A program made the position numbers and the translations under genes. From a candidate division LCP-89 bacterium B3_LCP (GTDB taxonomy: Bacteria; Electryoneota; B3-LCP), in the NCBI GenBank assembly GCA_005223185.1, contig NJBN01000003.1, forward strand, positions 248,001-312,000: a stretch of 64,000 bases of DNA, read 5' to 3'. Of the stretch, positions 16,695-26,251 are shown piece by piece; positions within the stretch are counted from its first letter, which is position 1; each line of letters begins with the position of its first letter. The notes under the pieces were generated by a model. It saw nothing but the letters and a program-made list of their open reading frames with translations, did not search any database and was not told the DNA's origin.

Positions 16695-17810
16695 CTAAAA
16701 GGGTGGTGAATCAGAGTTATCAGTGTTATCACAGTTATTTTCTGCATTATCATCATTAGCTGAATGTTCTCGTTCAGATGGATCTGTTCTCTTCACAAAA
16801 GTAAGGTACCTTCGCCTGCCTCCCTGTTTCCTGATAGTAATTTTATAATCTCGTTCGAGCCAGGGGATAAGATTCTTTAGATACTGCGAAAACGATGCAG
16901 GTTTGTTTATTGAAAATGGTCTATTCTCTTCGTCTGCTAGTTTTTTCAATGCCATAAATAGATCAGGTCCAGTTATGCCACTTATCTTACCGTCATTCTT
17001 GTTAACATATAATTCTAAAAGATCAACAATCTCATCTCCTTCCAACGTAAACTCTGTCTGCTCCTGTGACATTTTATCAAGGATTGTTTCAACCTCAGAT
17101 TCACGGTCGACATGGATCGCCCAACGCAGCGCCAGGGTAGCAAAATCGGCCATACGGAAATTAGTTTTGAAGATTCCAGCGTCGAGATGTTTAGTTTGCT
17201 GAAAAGCTTTGATAACTTCCTGAAAACGCTCGAACAACAGTCGTAGAAGCTCCGCACGGTTGTTGATGACGGCTTGTGATAATTCACTTGCGGCTATAAA
17301 AGCATTTTTCGGGATGCGTTCCAGCCTCAGTACCAACAGACGGTCAGCCACATCTGACCTACGGAAATGAGGATTATGTGATGCCAGAGCGATTATGGCG
17401 TTTAATGGAAATTCCACCATAGTGTTAGTCGTATATAATTTTCTAACCGAATAATTGGCACCAGTAGCAGATGTAGCAAGGGCATCTTCAAGCCATTTAT
17501 TTGGAGAATCTACATTATCCAGTGGCGCAAATGCCATATTGGATACTATTGTCGCAAAATCCCGTTTGTCTCTTGGAACATCAATAACGTCTGCTCTTGA
17601 TCCGAACAGGAGTTTCATCAATTTACTTAGCGCCAGTGATTTCCCACTGCCCGGTTCACCAACCAGTGCCAGGATAGGTCGCGTTGGCATCAGTGAAGTG
17701 AAAGGAATACTGCGGATCCAGAGGTCGAAGATCAGCCGTTTTTCAACCGGTGTCAATATGTCATCACTGAAGTTGATCGGATTTAGTATTAGTTCATCAA
17801 ACAGATCCAT
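16695..17810 (-). CDS. P-loop ATPase, likely replicative helicase/initiator of element 2
   Basis: A 371-residue protein. The start at 17810 (MDLFDEL) is preceded by AGGAAG and overlaps the primase gene by 14 nt; a further TTG start at 17828 is possible. Walker A is GEPGSGKS (about residue 50). A PLDNVDSP segment takes the Walker B place, and IIALASHNPHFRRSDVADRLLVLRL looks like sensor plus arginine finger. A winged-helix-like C-terminus (about 270-340) and an acidic Asn/Asp tail follow. It resembles ATPases paired with primases in phages and integrative elements, which unwind the origin. The repeats 30 nt downstream support that job. Exact family uncertain. Confidence 0.75.
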   Translation of the reverse strand: MDLFDELILNPINFSDDILTPVEKRLIFDLWIRSIPFTSLMPTRPILALVGEPGSGKSLALSKLMKLLFGSRADVIDVPRDKRDFATIVSNMAFAPLDNVDSPNKWLEDALATSATGANYSVRKLYTTNTMVEFPLNAIIALASHNPHFRRSDVADRLLVLRLERIPKNAFIAASELSQAVINNRAELLRLLFERFQEVIKAFQQTKHLDAGIFKTNFRMADFATLALRWAIHVDRESEVETILDKMSQEQTEFTLEGDEIVDLLELYVNKNDGKISGITGPDLFMALKKLADEENRPFSINKPASFSQYLKNLIPWLERDYKITIRKQGGRRRYLTFVKRTDPSEREHSANDDNAENNCDNTDNSDSPPF

Positions 17811-19707
17811 GGGCTGCTTCCTGTTCAATTAGAATAGGTTCGCTACCATGCTGTGGCAGCAGGAATACATTATCTTCACCGTTATTTATTTTTTGCATAG
17901 TATCACCGTTCAGTTTGTACATTTCTCCAGCGCTGGCTGAGATGTATAATATTGCAGAATTCCTGTCGAAATATGAAAAACGGTGAATGGGGACTTCCTT
18001 TCCACTTCGCCATGCCTCCTGGCAAAGTTCATTTTTGAGATATTTGAAAAGACGGTCAGTGGGATTAATTTTGTAGGTACCCATCAGTAGTTGATATTCT
18101 TTCGATTCAGCGGAAATTTCCACCAAAGTTTTTGTCGCGACCATGAAGAAATAAACTCTTTTGGTATTGGCATCAGTATATAGTTTAGCAAGTCTGAACA
18201 AATCGGGAAGAAAAATTTGTTTGACTTCCTGATTCATCAGGTATTCTGGTAATCCACGGCGAATTCTTAGCTTGTGAATTTGATCTGTTGGAGATAGGCT
18301 CTTATTTTCTTCGTACATCGACTCCTGTTCCATTTCCTTGAACCTTTTCTCACTTTGAATTTTGGTTATTCCAAGCCCTCCTTCTTTACGATTCTTGGCT
18401 AGCATTGCAGCATATTTATTCCTCTCTAAATCGCCTCGCTTGGAGAGTGGTTTATACACAAAGCTATTTAAATAGTTGTCAGTTCTACTTAGTGGGATAT
18501 TTGCTGAAGACAGATAATTGATGAGCGTGGATATTATCGACAACGACTGTGCTTTTAGTTTGTTGAAATCCTCAATTGTATTTCCCAAGAGGAACCAGTC
18601 GTTTAAATCTTTGATTTTGACTAATTTTGCATAATCATCGATTTTGGGCAATGAGCCTCTAATTTTGCGGGCAGCGTCCCTGTCGTGCTCGAATTTTATT
18701 ACACCAGCCTTTGCACGCTCTTGTGTTGGTAATTCCATCAAATAAGTCTCACCATGTGATCTTTCACTCTGTGCCGCATATGTTTTGAGACCCAAGTTCA
18801 GTGCAGCCAACCAACCCTTCCTGTCGTCATCATTATCTGCAATGATATAGACCTCTCGAGTACTACTAAATATCTTCGGATCCTCAAGGTTATCTGCACC
18901 TAGAATCCCGACCGCATCTAATCCCAGTGACAGTGCAGTCAAGGTATCCGGTATTCCTTCAGCGATGTACACTTCGTTTCGATTAAATGATGCATCCATG
19001 TTATATAAATAGGTTTTTGATCCAATTTTTAATGGACCAGCGGCTAAATTTATATACTTTCTATCTGCAAGTGAATCGTCTTCCAAAAACTTGCCGCAAA
19101 TGCCGTAAACGACCTTCTGTTGCTTTATTACGGGATACCATAGCCTTGTTGCTGAGACAATTGGATGCAGCTTATCTTTTTTGCGTACTAATAAACCAGC
19201 AAGTTCAAGACATTCATCACTAATGGATTTTCGAAGCGACTTGATATTGATTATTCCAATTCTCATAGATTTCAGGAGCTTTTCTTTAAATCCCCGCTTC
19301 TTGAGATATGAGCGCGCCTTCTTAGCTTCCTGTGATGAATTCTCTGTCCACAGAATATCAAAGCAGTGGTTGGTAACCTTTTCCAGAATTATCGTACGCT
19401 GCAAAACTCTCTCTTGGTGATTAACTTCTTCGAGTGTTAATTCATGATCATGGATACCCAACTGATCTTTTGCGTGGTTGATCGCATCTTTGACTGACCA
19501 GTTATTCAAATGCATCAAGAAATCGATGACTGTTCCGCCTCTATTGCAGCCAAAACAATTGAATGAGTTTGATTCCGGGTAATGAACAAAAGATGCATTT
19601 TCATCAGTGTGATCATCGAATGGGCAGTTGATCGTGTTCTTCATCTGCAACTCCGAGATGATGTCGGAGATTAGCAGGTCTTGTTTGATTTTGTCGATTA
19701 CTGTCAT
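17797..19707 (-). CDS. DnaG-type primase with CHC2 zinc finger and TOPRIM domain
   Basis: A 636-residue protein. An N-terminal CHC2 zinc-binding domain is clear (INCPFDDH ... FNCFGCNRGG, about residues 27-58). The RNA polymerase/TOPRIM part follows, with VYIAEGIPDTLTAL (catalytic Glu, about 248), GADN and IIADNDDDRKG (metal-binding Asp cluster, about 290). The C-terminal 200 residues (SSANIPLSRTDNYLN ... ) are not a DnaB-binding domain I recognise. Primes DNA synthesis at the element origin. AGGAG lies close before the ATG. Translation coupled to the downstream ATPase. Confidence 0.88.
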   Translation of the reverse strand: MTVIDKIKQDLLISDIISELQMKNTINCPFDDHTDENASFVHYPESNSFNCFGCNRGGTVIDFLMHLNNWSVKDAINHAKDQLGIHDHELTLEEVNHQERVLQRTIILEKVTNHCFDILWTENSSQEAKKARSYLKKRGFKEKLLKSMRIGIINIKSLRKSISDECLELAGLLVRKKDKLHPIVSATRLWYPVIKQQKVVYGICGKFLEDDSLADRKYINLAAGPLKIGSKTYLYNMDASFNRNEVYIAEGIPDTLTALSLGLDAVGILGADNLEDPKIFSSTREVYIIADNDDDRKGWLAALNLGLKTYAAQSERSHGETYLMELPTQERAKAGVIKFEHDRDAARKIRGSLPKIDDYAKLVKIKDLNDWFLLGNTIEDFNKLKAQSLSIISTLINYLSSANIPLSRTDNYLNSFVYKPLSKRGDLERNKYAAMLAKNRKEGGLGITKIQSEKRFKEMEQESMYEENKSLSPTDQIHKLRIRRGLPEYLMNQEVKQIFLPDLFRLAKLYTDANTKRVYFFMVATKTLVEISAESKEYQLLMGTYKINPTDRLFKYLKNELCQEAWRSGKEVPIHRFSYFDRNSAILYISASAGEMYKLNGDTMQKINNGEDNVFLLPQHGSEPILIEQEAAHGSV

Positions 19708-19801
19708 TTTTTCTCCTAATTGAGTTATGTTAATTTATTAAGCCACAAGGTACAAAGTTTTCCGGTGTTCCAATTACCCATCAAACTCGAGCCTATTCTG
19801 T

Positions 19802-20023
19802 TTATATATTAGTTACAGTTTTGCGTGGAATGCACGGGCAATATTGTATCAGATTCTGTATAACAGATCGTAAACTACTTAAAAACTCAGAGTCAACAGG
19901 CCGAATTGAATTCAATCTCATCGACAGCAACGGTGCTGAAATACCCATTTCCATTGCTATCGTTTTCTGTCTAATTCTGTGATAGGCTATCAAAGCCCTT
20001 AGTTCATCTAATTCTTGGTTCAT
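19802..20023 (-). CDS. Small HTH regulator
   Basis: A 73-residue protein with a Cro/XRE-like helix-turn-helix: YHRIRQKTIAMEMGISAPLLSMRLNS. No other domain. It sits between the primase and the sigma-54-type activator, all on the minus strand. Inverted repeats at 20178-20238 in its upstream region are candidate operators, so it may repress its own promoter. Confidence 0.65.
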   Translation of the reverse strand: MNQELDELRALIAYHRIRQKTIAMEMGISAPLLSMRLNSIRPVDSEFLSSLRSVIQNLIQYCPCIPRKTVTNI

Positions 20024-20177
20024 ATATGATAAGCACCTGTAAATACCTTAATCAGTTTAAGCAGGAACTTCATTGATTCCATGTTTCTAAAGTATATAAA
20101 GGCAAGTCATGTGCCAATCACCCAATATTCGTATGTAATTGATAATATAACAGTTATATTAATAGATAGTTTCACAA

Positions 20178-20238
20178 ACTCTCAATAATTGCGATTCAAT
20201 AATAATCCAAAGAAAATACCTCTCAATAATTGAGAGGT
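20178..20238. promoter_or_regulatory. Candidate operator: repeated CTCTCAATAATTG motif
   Basis: ACCTCTCAA (20218-20226) and TTGAGAGGT (20230-20238) form a perfect 9-bp inverted repeat with loop TAA. The half motif CTCTCAATAATTG also occurs at 20179. Placed between the HTH gene and the activator gene, it suits binding by a dimeric regulator. The rest of 20024-20320 shows no gene. Confidence 0.5.
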
Positions 20239-20320
20239 TATGCGTATTGTTGTGAGTTATTATAGAAACTGTAGAACCAACAAGGAAATTTTATGAATGG
20301 AATAGCTTGCCGCGGAAATT

Positions 20321-21706
20321 CTATGGCCAATTCCAAGAATCTGGAATTGTCTCTATCATTTGACGCTGTCTCTTGAAAGTATTAGGAGCTATACCTAAGA
20401 TTTCTCCAGCCTTTTTATCTGAGATTCCTGGGTGTGTTTCAAGAAAAGCTCGTATATAACGCAATTTGATGTTTTTAAAGCTGAGGTTCTTCATCGCAAG
20501 CTTTCTGAAGAAGCTGTTATCTCTTAATTCATGCATGCTATCTTCAAATGTTATGTCACTTGAGAACTTTCTATGGAGAGCAATATCCTTCCATGGATTA
20601 ATAACCATTTCCCTTAAAGGAATTGGCCAAAATTTAACCTCTTCATCTGCCGCAAAGTTTTTTAGGGAATCATAGGGAGGGCACTGGGAAATAATGGAAC
20701 CATCTGTAAAAACTGTATTCTTTCTCTGCCACTGACAGGCACGACGCACTCTGCTCCTAAGTTCACGAACTCCTCCAGTCAATGGAGCTTCTAGCAAATA
20801 CTCCAAAAAAGACAGACTGATATGATCAATATTAGTCTTCCTCTCTTGGTTATATTGGTGGATAAATCCATATATAAATATCGGTATGTCTTCAATTCTC
20901 TCTTTGTTTACAATTGCACGCAATTTGTCCGTATGTTTAATACCAGATCTGAGAGCATTCATTTCTTCCGATTTTATTGGATTCAATGCTGGAACTTGAA
21001 TGGTCAAGGAATTAATACGGTATATAAGATCTTGCCTTAGTGGTGGCACATTTTCATCATGTTCATCCACAAATATATTCCTATTAGTGGCGGCTATTAT
21101 TCGAACGTCTGCTTCTCTAGGTTTGGTTCGAGTATCACCAACACGTCTGAAGGTACCGTCATTTAAAAATCGAAGTAATTTCGTTTGCAATAGGGGATCC
21201 ATATCACCAATCTCATCAAGAAATAAGGTACCTTTATCAGCTTGTTCTACCAATCCTTCTCTGTCTTCATCTGCACCAGTATATGATCCTTTTTCATGCC
21301 CAAACATCTCACCATCAAGTAGAGTCTCTGGTATAGCAGTGCAGTTAATCGCCTGGAAAGGGTCGTTCTTCCGGTCAGATCGTTTGTGTAATGACTTCGC
21401 TATTAGTTCTTTCCCCGATCCTGTAGCACCTAGGATAAGTACCGAATCATCAGATGTAGCATACCGATTTATTAGTCCATAAATGCTTTGAATGCTGTCG
21501 CTGATTCCCCAAAATTCCTCATTCCAAAAGCTCTTAAGAAGATTAACCTCCTCCTCAATTAAATTAGACAAATATCCTTCAAGATCAGGAAGCGAGAATT
21601 CAGTATACCTGACTTGCTCCTCTATTTTATCGACTGTTTCCCTACTTGTAACGATTTCACGAATTAATTCCTCAGGAAAGACAGGTACTTCTTTCTTTTC
21701 TGGCAT
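20321..21706 (-). CDS. Sigma-54-type AAA+ transcription activator without receiver domain
   Basis: A 461-residue protein. Residues about 70-310 are a sigma-54 interaction AAA+ domain: GATGSGKE (Walker A), GHEKGSYTGAD (contact loop reading GSYTGA instead of GAFTGA), GTLFLDEIGD (Walker B) and FRRVGDTRTKPREADVRIIAATN. A C-terminal Fis-like helix-turn-helix follows (YIRAFLETHPGISDKKAGEILGIAPNTFKRQRQMI). The N-terminal 60 residues lack a REC or GAF domain. It probably opens a sigma-54 promoter for element genes, but no -24/-12 site was found by eye nearby. Divergent from the restriction operon. Confidence 0.82.
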   Translation of the reverse strand: MPEKKEVPVFPEELIREIVTSRETVDKIEEQVRYTEFSLPDLEGYLSNLIEEEVNLLKSFWNEEFWGISDSIQSIYGLINRYATSDDSVLILGATGSGKELIAKSLHKRSDRKNDPFQAINCTAIPETLLDGEMFGHEKGSYTGADEDREGLVEQADKGTLFLDEIGDMDPLLQTKLLRFLNDGTFRRVGDTRTKPREADVRIIAATNRNIFVDEHDENVPPLRQDLIYRINSLTIQVPALNPIKSEEMNALRSGIKHTDKLRAIVNKERIEDIPIFIYGFIHQYNQERKTNIDHISLSFLEYLLEAPLTGGVRELRSRVRRACQWQRKNTVFTDGSIISQCPPYDSLKNFAADEEVKFWPIPLREMVINPWKDIALHRKFSSDITFEDSMHELRDNSFFRKLAMKNLSFKNIKLRYIRAFLETHPGISDKKAGEILGIAPNTFKRQRQMIETIPDSWNWP

Positions 21707-21888
21707 TTCTTATCCCCTTCAATTACAGAGATTGATATAAGAACTAGGAAACTGTTATAGACACCCCAGCAACACTGATAAGACAATTTATGAACTATTA
21801 GAAAATAAGGGGGAGTCTACACAAAATCAAGAGAAAGTTTTATAAGTGACAATACAAATCAAGTTTTTCCTATTTTAAAGACTTGCTA

Positions 21889-22072
21889 TTGACAAACTGA
21901 GTTAATTTCACTATATTATTCAATAATATGATAATCTAGAACTGCTCGCGAGATTACACTAGTTCACTAAAGGCTTGTACACATTGTACAAGTCGTCTAT
22001 CGTATAAGAGCGAGACTAATATGAGGCACTACTGAATCCTTTCTGGGGAAGGGATTTGGTAGTGCTTTATTA
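21889..22072 (+). ncRNA. Predicted small RNA with own promoter and terminator
   Basis: TTGACA (21889-21894), exactly 17 nt, TATATT (21912-21917) give a strong promoter; RNA should start near 21924. It ends in a strong terminator: GCACTAC (22026-22032) and GTAGTGC (22059-22065) with inner AATCC/GGATT, then TTTATTAG. Inside are a perfect 8-bp hairpin CTTGTACA/TGTACAAG (21974-21992) and a CTCGC/GCGAG stem (21945-21949, 22010-22014). No ribosome site with a convincing frame is seen. The ~147-nt transcript lies 400 nt before hsdM, so it could be free or an attenuated leader. Between 22073 and 22477 I see nothing else. Confidence 0.58.
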
Positions 22073-22477
22073 GTTTATTAATTATACATCAGAACGAGTA
22101 ACTATAAAATAGGTTACATAATTTGATAATAACATCCAAAGCTAACGAACTAAGGTATACGGATAAATTAAATTTGGTGTTCGCCACGAGGATTTCTTTG
22201 AGATTGCGATATTCAAAGCTTCCAGAGTCTGGACATTACTCCTTTTCCTGGGAAACAGAATCGGAAAGTATATTTGGTGTGTTATGGCTATTTCTCTTGA
22301 TTCTAAAGCCAGTTAGAGTTATATTTCGAAATAGTACAGCGTCCTCGCAGGACTGCTCGCCCTGATAAACGGCATAACCAACGCCACCATTGTTAAGCTG
22401 AAACCGACCTGAAAAATCACTCCAACTCGGTGGCTACTGGATTCAATCCAAGACATAATTTAACTTAGATATCGACC

Positions 22478-24928
22478 ATGGCCCTAAAGAAATCCCAACT
22501 CTACAGCTCGCTTTGGAGTAGTTGTGATGAACTGCGTGGCGGAATGGATGCCTCGCAGTACAAGGACTATGTCCTCACGCTGCTGTTCATGAAATACGTC
22601 TCCGACAAGTACGGTGGCAAGCCCGATGCAACCATTGAGGTGCCGGAAGGCGGCAGCTTTGCTGATATGGTCAAACTCAAAGGTGACAAGGAGATCGGAG
22701 ACAAGATTAACAAGATCATTGGTGTCTTTGCCGAGGCTAACGATCTTAAGAACGTAATTGACCAGGCTGATTTCAACGATGAGGACAAGCTCGGCCGCGG
22801 TAAGGAGATGCAGGACCGTCTATCCAAACTAGTGGCGATCTTTGATGGGCTGGATTTCCGAACCAACCGGGCTGAGGGGGATGACCTGCTGGGAGATGCT
22901 TATGAGTACCTGATGCGGAACTTCGCTACAGAATCCGGAAAGAGTAAAGGACAGTTCTACACCCCAGCCGAAGTTTCCCGTATTATGGCAAATGTTATTG
23001 GAATCGATAGGGCTGGTGAATTTCGTGATCCCACAGTCTATGATCCAACTTGCGGATCGGGATCTTTGTTAATTAAAGCAGCTGATGAAGCGAACATAAA
23101 GAACATAGCTATCTATGGTCAGGAGATGGACAATGCGACTTGGGCTCTTGCACGAATGAATATGATTCTGCATGACTATCCTGCACATGAGATATGGAAA
23201 GACAATACACTTTCGTTGCCAAAATTTAAGAATCCCGATAACAGTCTTCAGACCTTTGATTTTGCCATCGCCAATCCTCCATTCTCTTCCAAGGCATGGA
23301 CTACAGGATTCGATCCAGCTAATGATGAGTTTCATCGGTTTGAATATGGTGTTCCCCCGGCCAAGAACGGTGATTATGCCTTCCTATTGCACCTGATCAA
23401 GTCTCTGAAGAGCAAGGGTAAGGGAGCCATTATTCTGCCACATGGTGTGCTTTTCCGCGGGCATAGGGAAGCAAATATCCGTCGTAATATTGTGAAACGC
23501 GGCTTGATTAAGGGTATTATTGGTCTGCCTGCAAACCTGTTCTATGGCACAGGCATTCCTGCATGCATCTTGGTCATCGATAAAGAACATGCCCATGCTC
23601 GCACCGGTATCTTCATGATCGACGCATCTAAGGGATTTATGAAAGACGGCAACAAAAACCGGCTCCGGTCGCAGGACATCCACAAGATCGTGGAGGTGTT
23701 CAATAAGCAGATCGAGCTACCGCGCTATTCCCGCATGATACCGGTGGCTGAAATTGCTGATCCTGCCAACGATTACAATTTAAACATCCCGAGGTACATC
23801 GACTCCAGCGAACCGGAAGATCTGCACGATCTTCACGCCCACTTAAATGGCGGCATTCCCAACCGGGATGTTGATGCACTGCAACCATACTGGGATGTTT
23901 TCCCATCACTACGAAATGTGCTTTTCAGGAACAATGGCACCGAAGGATATAGCGAACCCAGCATTGAGACTCAGCAGGTTAAACCAACCATCCTCGCTCA
24001 CCCTGAATACAAGGCGTTCGCCGGACGTGTTACGACTATTTTCGAACAATGGCGTGAGGTTCATGAGCCGCTGCTTAAAGGACTTGATATTGGTACCAAA
24101 CCAAAGGAAGCGATTCATACAATTTCCGAAGATCTTTTGGCACATTTCACCGACATACCGTTGCTCAATCGCTACGACGCATATCAACGGCTGATGGACT
24201 ATTGGGCGGATGCGATGCAAGACGATATTTACCTGATTGCTGTCGATGGCTGGATAGACGCAGCCAAACCTCGCGGGATAATTGAGGATAAAGAGAAGAA
24301 GATCAAAGAGACCCCAGACCTTACGCTTGGCCGGATAAAATACAAGATGGATTTAATCCCTCCGAACTTGATCGTTGCCCGTTATTTCGAAGGTGATCAA
24401 GCTGAGGTTGACGAGTTAAGGACCAAGCAGGAATCCGCGACTCAGGAGCTGGAGGAATTCGTCGAGGAGCATACCGGCGAAGAGGGTCTACTCGCTGATG
24501 TAACCAACGATAAGGGAAAAGTTACCAAGGGTGCCGTTAAGGAACGGCTTAAGCAGATCGGCAAGGATCCGGAATTCGCCGATGAGCATGATGCTCTGAC
24601 TCGTTGCATGAAATTGATTGTGGCAGAATCAGAGGCAACTAAAGCTGTAAAGAATGCCCAAGCAGAACTCAACACACGAATATTGGCAAAGTATCCTAAG
24701 CTCTCCGGGATTGAGATCAAAGCCCTCGTTGTTGAGGATAAATGGTTCGCATCGGTTCAATCTGCTATAATAGGAGAAGTACAGCGGGTAATACAACAAC
24801 TTGCAGGAAGGGTAAAGGAACTTGATGATCGCTATGCTGATCCTTTACCAAGACTGGAAACAGATGTAAACACACTAAGTACTAAGGTTGAAGACCACTT
24901 GAAAAAAATGGGATTTGAATGGATATAA
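22478..24928 (+). CDS. hsdM: Type I restriction-modification DNA methyltransferase subunit
   Basis: An 816-residue N6-adenine methyltransferase subunit of a type I system. The N-terminal helical domain (SQLYSSLWSSCDELRGGMDASQYKDYVLTLLFMKYVSDKY) is typical. AdoMet motif I is DPTCGSGSL (about residue 188) and the catalytic motif IV is NPPFSSK (about 266). Usual HsdM is 490-530 residues; here a C-terminal extension of about 280 residues with charged coiled-coil segments (EELEEFVEEH, LAGRVKELDDRY) is present. Works with HsdS for modification and with HsdR for cleavage. First gene of the operon, overlapping hsdS by 10 nt. Confidence 0.95.
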   Translation: MALKKSQLYSSLWSSCDELRGGMDASQYKDYVLTLLFMKYVSDKYGGKPDATIEVPEGGSFADMVKLKGDKEIGDKINKIIGVFAEANDLKNVIDQADFNDEDKLGRGKEMQDRLSKLVAIFDGLDFRTNRAEGDDLLGDAYEYLMRNFATESGKSKGQFYTPAEVSRIMANVIGIDRAGEFRDPTVYDPTCGSGSLLIKAADEANIKNIAIYGQEMDNATWALARMNMILHDYPAHEIWKDNTLSLPKFKNPDNSLQTFDFAIANPPFSSKAWTTGFDPANDEFHRFEYGVPPAKNGDYAFLLHLIKSLKSKGKGAIILPHGVLFRGHREANIRRNIVKRGLIKGIIGLPANLFYGTGIPACILVIDKEHAHARTGIFMIDASKGFMKDGNKNRLRSQDIHKIVEVFNKQIELPRYSRMIPVAEIADPANDYNLNIPRYIDSSEPEDLHDLHAHLNGGIPNRDVDALQPYWDVFPSLRNVLFRNNGTEGYSEPSIETQQVKPTILAHPEYKAFAGRVTTIFEQWREVHEPLLKGLDIGTKPKEAIHTISEDLLAHFTDIPLLNRYDAYQRLMDYWADAMQDDIYLIAVDGWIDAAKPRGIIEDKEKKIKETPDLTLGRIKYKMDLIPPNLIVARYFEGDQAEVDELRTKQESATQELEEFVEEHTGEEGLLADVTNDKGKVTKGAVKERLKQIGKDPEFADEHDALTRCMKLIVAESEATKAVKNAQAELNTRILAKYPKLSGIEIKALVVEDKWFASVQSAIIGEVQRVIQQLAGRVKELDDRYADPLPRLETDVNTLSTKVEDHLKKMGFEWI

Positions 24929-26184
24929 ACGCTACAAGAAGGCAATTTAATCACCCAGACAATGCCTATGATGCGATGTCGATCCCAAGCGATTGGAGTT
25001 TCGCTCCACTTAATTTTATTACTATAGAAATCGGAGATGGAATCCACGCAACGCCTAACTATTCACAAGATGGGGAATACAATTTCATCAATGGCAATAA
25101 CATTTGTGATGGCCGGATAATTATAACCGAAGATACCAAAGCCGTGGAAAGCTCCGAATTCAATAAATATAAGAAAAATCTTGGAACTAATACCGTCCTC
25201 CTATCAATTAACGGTACGATAGGAAATGTGGCGTTGTATAGTGGAGAACCCGTCGTTCTTGGGAAAAGCGCTGCATACCTTAATGTAAAGAATAATGTTA
25301 ACAGAATTTATTTCTATTATTCTCTCCAAACAGACTTAGTTGCACAGCAATTCGAGGATGGTATTACAGGAACAACCATAAGAAACTTAGGCCTGGAAAC
25401 TATTCGACAAACACAAATTCCAATTCCACCAACTGAATCCGAACAACGCGCCATCGCTGAGGCATTGTCAGACGTGGATGAACTGGTCGGGGCATTGGAC
25501 AAGTTGATTGCCAAGAAGCGAGCAATCAAGCAGGGAACCATGCAGCTGCTGCTTACCGGAAAGACACGGTTGCCGGGATTTCGTGGGGAGTGGGATAGTA
25601 ATCCCTTATCCACTCTATGCACTATTGAAACCGGCCGTCGACCAAAGGGAGGAGTGACAGAGGAAGGCGACATACCTAGTTTAGGTGGTGAAAATATCCA
25701 CAATTCTAATGGATTGAAACTTGAGGTGATAAAGAGAGTACCAGAACTGTTCTTTAAATCAATGCATAGTGGTATCCTTAAGGAATTTGATATCATTATA
25801 AATAAAGATGGTGCGAATACAGGTAAGGTAGCAATCTATACTGGCACAGGTTTTACTCATGCATGTATAAACGAACATCTATTTCTTCTTCGTGCTAAAG
25901 AAGGTGTTGATGCTCGTTACTTTTATGAAGCTCTTTCTATGGACTCAATACGTAATGAAATCAATAAACATATCGCAAGTTCAGCTCAACCTGGTTTGAA
26001 TCGAAAATTCTATGAGGTAATTCAGATTCGGATTCCCGAATTAGAGGAGCAACGGGCAATCGCTAAGGTTCTATCTGATTTAGACGCCGAGATCACTGCC
26101 TTGGAACAGCGACGAGACAAGACTATGCAGATCAAACAGGGTATGATGCAGCAGCTTCTAGCAGGAAAGACGAGGCTAATATGA
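24919..26184 (+). CDS. hsdS: Type I restriction-modification specificity subunit
   Basis: A 421-residue HsdS with the standard two halves. Each half is a target-recognition domain (about 20-165 and 225-365) followed by a conserved helical spacer: ESEQRAIAEALSDVDELVGALDKLIAKKRAIKQGTMQLLLTGKTRLPGF and EEQRAIAKVLSDLDAEI...KQGMMQQLLAGKTRL. The two TRDs differ, so a bipartite asymmetric target is expected. The start overlaps hsdM; a second start at 24976 is possible. No inverted-repeat shuffling cassette is visible nearby. Confidence 0.94.
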   Translation: MDINATRRQFNHPDNAYDAMSIPSDWSFAPLNFITIEIGDGIHATPNYSQDGEYNFINGNNICDGRIIITEDTKAVESSEFNKYKKNLGTNTVLLSINGTIGNVALYSGEPVVLGKSAAYLNVKNNVNRIYFYYSLQTDLVAQQFEDGITGTTIRNLGLETIRQTQIPIPPTESEQRAIAEALSDVDELVGALDKLIAKKRAIKQGTMQLLLTGKTRLPGFRGEWDSNPLSTLCTIETGRRPKGGVTEEGDIPSLGGENIHNSNGLKLEVIKRVPELFFKSMHSGILKEFDIIINKDGANTGKVAIYTGTGFTHACINEHLFLLRAKEGVDARYFYEALSMDSIRNEINKHIASSAQPGLNRKFYEVIQIRIPELEEQRAIAKVLSDLDAEITALEQRRDKTMQIKQGMMQQLLAGKTRLI

Positions 26185-26251
26185 GAATCGTCGCTATCAA
26201 CAGACAGGAATATCGCCTGCCAGGTTAGCTTTAAACTTATTAAGGTGTGAG

